This document shows positions 63,971 to 64,000 of a DNA stretch of 64,000 nucleotides, one piece after another. This stretch comes from Desulfurobacteriaceae bacterium (GTDB lineage Bacteria; Aquificota; Aquificia; Desulfurobacteriales; Desulfurobacteriaceae). The position numbers and the translations under genes were made by a program. The DNA lies in NCBI GenBank assembly GCA_027068415.1, contig JAMOTD010000009.1, positions 62,001 to 126,000 of the forward strand, given 5' to 3'. Within the stretch, counting starts at the first letter, position 1, and each line of letters opens with the position of its first letter. Under the pieces are notes generated by a model. It had not been told where the DNA came from and ran no database searches. It saw nothing but the letters and a program-made list of their open reading frames with translations.

Positions 63971-64000
63971 ATGAAGGCCTACACCGAGTACCTCCTCTTC
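63971..64000 (+). CDS. Start of a YjbQ/UPF0047-like gene (truncated by window end)
   Basis: Only ten codons are visible (MKAYTEYLLF). AAAGGAG lies 5-7 nt upstream. The N-terminus matches the usual start of the YjbQ (secondary thiamine-phosphate synthase-like) family, but this is too short to be certain. Confidence 0.4.
   Translation, partial: MKAYTEYLLF

Overview
The window looks like a chromosome segment of a thermophilic, Gram-negative bacterium of the Aquificota, most likely the Desulfurobacteriaceae (Desulfurobacterium/Thermovibrio group). This is an inference from gene content and style, not from a database match. Evidence: Lys/Glu/Arg-rich proteins with AGG-rich arginine usage; an outer membrane (lpxC, an rfaD-like epimerase, a large beta-barrel protein); B12-dependent ribonucleotide reductase; archaeal-type 3-dehydroquinate synthase II; an archaeal-type glutamate synthase split over several genes; NurA; MnmH/SelU; and scattered biosynthetic genes. 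Gene packing is extreme. Starts and stops overlap by 1-40 nt, and several convergent pairs overlap at their 3' ends.

Layout. 1-4.0 kb: 3' end of PEP synthase, a D-2-hydroxyacid dehydrogenase, pgi and fabD. 4.3-13.8 kb: nrdJ, a clostripain-like lipoprotein, a small lipoprotein, thiL, uppP, the type IV pilus genes pilT and pilC, then a GNAT/MATE divergent pair. 13.8-18.6 kb (minus): an NtrY-like kinase, the NAD(P)HX repair enzyme, def and a TIM-barrel protein. 18.7-22.6 kb: beta-barrel protein, hisI, hisE, and a PocR-GGDEF unit interrupted by one in-frame TGA. 22.6-28.1 kb: HIT protein, a penicillin-binding protein, nurA, a methyltransferase, mnmH and a PilZ-like/SPOR protein. 28.2-33.7 kb: AmrS-like radical SAM enzyme, YbhB, a beta-CASP nuclease with an unknown partner, a small membrane protein and lpxC. 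33.7-42.3 kb: radical SAM protein, hsp20, polX, thioesterase, exported protein, yggS, DHQ synthase II and rfaD-like epimerase. 42.4-49.1 kb: hspR-clpC, a membrane-bound LuxR regulator, a GGDEF/EAL phosphodiesterase and trpB. 49.1-54.8 kb: a six-gene glutamate synthase operon. 54.8-64 kb: ClC channel, rlmB, two small genes missed by length cut-offs, a membrane protein, an ABC solute-binding protein, a Rad52-like protein, gyrB, a GGCT-fold protein, a small FAD protein and the start of a YjbQ-like gene.

Two observations stand out. First, at 21409-22620 a PocR sensor domain and a GGDEF domain lie in one reading frame, separated only by TGA at 21736. The TGA falls where I recall PocR homologues having a conserved Gly-Gly-Cys. 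The downstream ATG lacks a well-spaced ribosome binding site. A hairpin (TTTCCC, GGC loop, GGGAAA) sits 22 nt after the TGA, as expected of a bacterial SECIS element. A selenophosphate-dependent tRNA enzyme (mnmH) is encoded about 3.4 kb downstream. I propose a selenocysteine-containing diguanylate cyclase sensor. Second, the palindrome GGAGCTCC occurs about 60 times by eye, roughly once per kb where chance predicts about one in the whole window. It occurs in all reading frames and in intergenic gaps, like the HIP1 palindrome of cyanobacteria.

Cyclic-di-GMP is a shared theme: one GGDEF protein, one EAL protein, a PilZ-like protein, and pilus motor and platform genes. Redox and nitrogen metabolism is represented by the ferredoxin-linked glutamate synthase.
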